Below are positions 5,647-5,837 of a DNA stretch of 5,837 nt, one piece after another. The notes beneath the pieces were generated by a model that was given only the letters and a program-made list of their open reading frames with translations, ran no database searches and was not told the origin of the DNA. The DNA is from Bifidobacterium breve (GTDB taxonomy: Bacteria; Actinomycetota; Acidimicrobiia; Acidimicrobiales; Ilumatobacteraceae): assembly GCA_945889575.1 (NCBI GenBank), contig CAMDBY010000112.1:1-5837 (forward strand), read 5' to 3'. Position numbers and translations under genes: made by a program. Positions within the stretch are counted from its first letter, which is position 1, and each line of letters starts with the position of its first letter.

Positions 5647-5781
5647 ATGAAGCGCACCTTTCAGCCCAACAACCGACGCAAACTTCGCAAGCATGGCTTT
5701 CGTTCGCGCATGAGCACACGTGCCGGCCGCGCAATCTTGAAGAACCGTCGGGCCAAGGGCCGTCACCGCCTCAGCGCTTGA
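5647..5781 (+). CDS. rpmH: 50S ribosomal protein L34
   Basis: Encodes the 44-residue L34 protein of the large ribosomal subunit, at standard length for bacteria. The protein begins MKRTFQPNNRRKLRKHGF and continues with the conserved SRMSTRAGRAILKNRRAKGR core; it is rich in Arg and Lys as expected for an rRNA-binding protein. AGGAGG lies 4 nt before the ATG, a strong ribosome-binding site. The gene was found by direct translation. It is transcribed divergently from dnaA and precedes rnpA, the standard arrangement beside bacterial origins. It lacks the extra Ser after Met that many Actinomycetia L34 proteins have (MSKRTFQP), one reason for suspecting another actinobacterial class. Confidence 0.98.
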   Translation: MKRTFQPNNRRKLRKHGFRSRMSTRAGRAILKNRRAKGRHRLSA

Positions 5782-5837
5782 TCGGCCGCATCCAGAGCCG
5801 ATCCACCTTTCAGCGCGTTCGCGCAGAAGGGCGTCAT
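5778..5837 (+). CDS. rnpA: Ribonuclease P protein component, first 20 codons (cut by the window edge)
   Basis: Protein subunit of RNase P, which with the M1-type RNA matures tRNA 5' ends. Only the N-terminus is present. Starting at a TTG that overlaps the rpmH stop (TTGA), the reading is (M)IGRIQSRSTFQRVRAEGRH. This fits the RnpA N-terminal pattern I-x-x-R-x-x-F-x-x-[VL]-x-x-x-G-R. Position immediately after rpmH is the standard place for rnpA. No Shine-Dalgarno sequence is visible before the TTG, so translation is probably coupled to rpmH. The frame is open to the window edge. The identity is strong from context and pattern; the exact start codon is less certain, since an alternative start further upstream inside rpmH cannot be excluded. 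Confidence 0.85.
   Translation, partial: MIGRIQSRSTFQRVRAEGRH

Noticed and set aside
5362..5766. 134-codon minus-strand open frame across rpmH and the dnaA upstream region
   Set aside because: It is antisense to rpmH, runs through the DnaA-box cluster and into dnaA, and has no protein-like character.

Overview
The window is the replication-origin region of a bacterial chromosome. It shows the conserved order rnpA - rpmH | dnaA - dnaN - recF - dciA (DUF721) - gyrB. The dnaA-to-gyrB block reads on the minus strand; rpmH and rnpA read divergently on the plus strand. The order dnaA-dnaN-recF-DUF721-gyrB is typical of Actinomycetota. The L34 sequence (starting MKRTFQPNNRR), the short 108-residue DciA, the DnaA with a short linker and a roughly mid-range G+C suggest an actinobacterium, perhaps class Acidimicrobiia. 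That class-level placement is inference from protein character alone.

Layout: gyrB (1-1182, minus) runs off the left edge, so only its ATPase and transducer regions are present. After a 32-bp gap comes dciA (1215-1541, minus), whose ATG overlaps the recF stop by 4 bp. recF (1538-2629, minus) lies 43 bp from dnaN (2673-3761, minus). The 285-bp dnaN-dnaA gap (3762-4046) carries the origin signals. dnaA occupies 4047-5408 (minus). The 238-bp dnaA-rpmH gap (5409-5646) holds a second DnaA-box cluster, a 14-bp palindrome, and the divergent 5' regions of both genes. rpmH (5647-5781, plus) is followed by the first 20 codons of rnpA (5778-5837, plus).

How the parts work together: DnaA binds the box clusters and opens the duplex. 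DciA is the predicted loader or handler of the replicative helicase. DnaN is the sliding clamp, RecF acts in recombinational gap repair, and GyrB powers gyrase, which relieves the supercoils ahead of the forks.

The most interesting non-coding signal lies in the dnaN-dnaA gap. Read on the minus strand, it shows two tandem DnaA-box cores, a short GCAC spacer, four TTA triplets and an AT-rich stretch. This matches the published architecture of the bacterial basal unwinding system (DnaA-trio elements). With the separate box cluster upstream of dnaA, it suggests a bipartite oriC flanking dnaA. I found no mobile element, CRISPR, tRNA, rRNA or undescribed accessory system; the coding content is core housekeeping.
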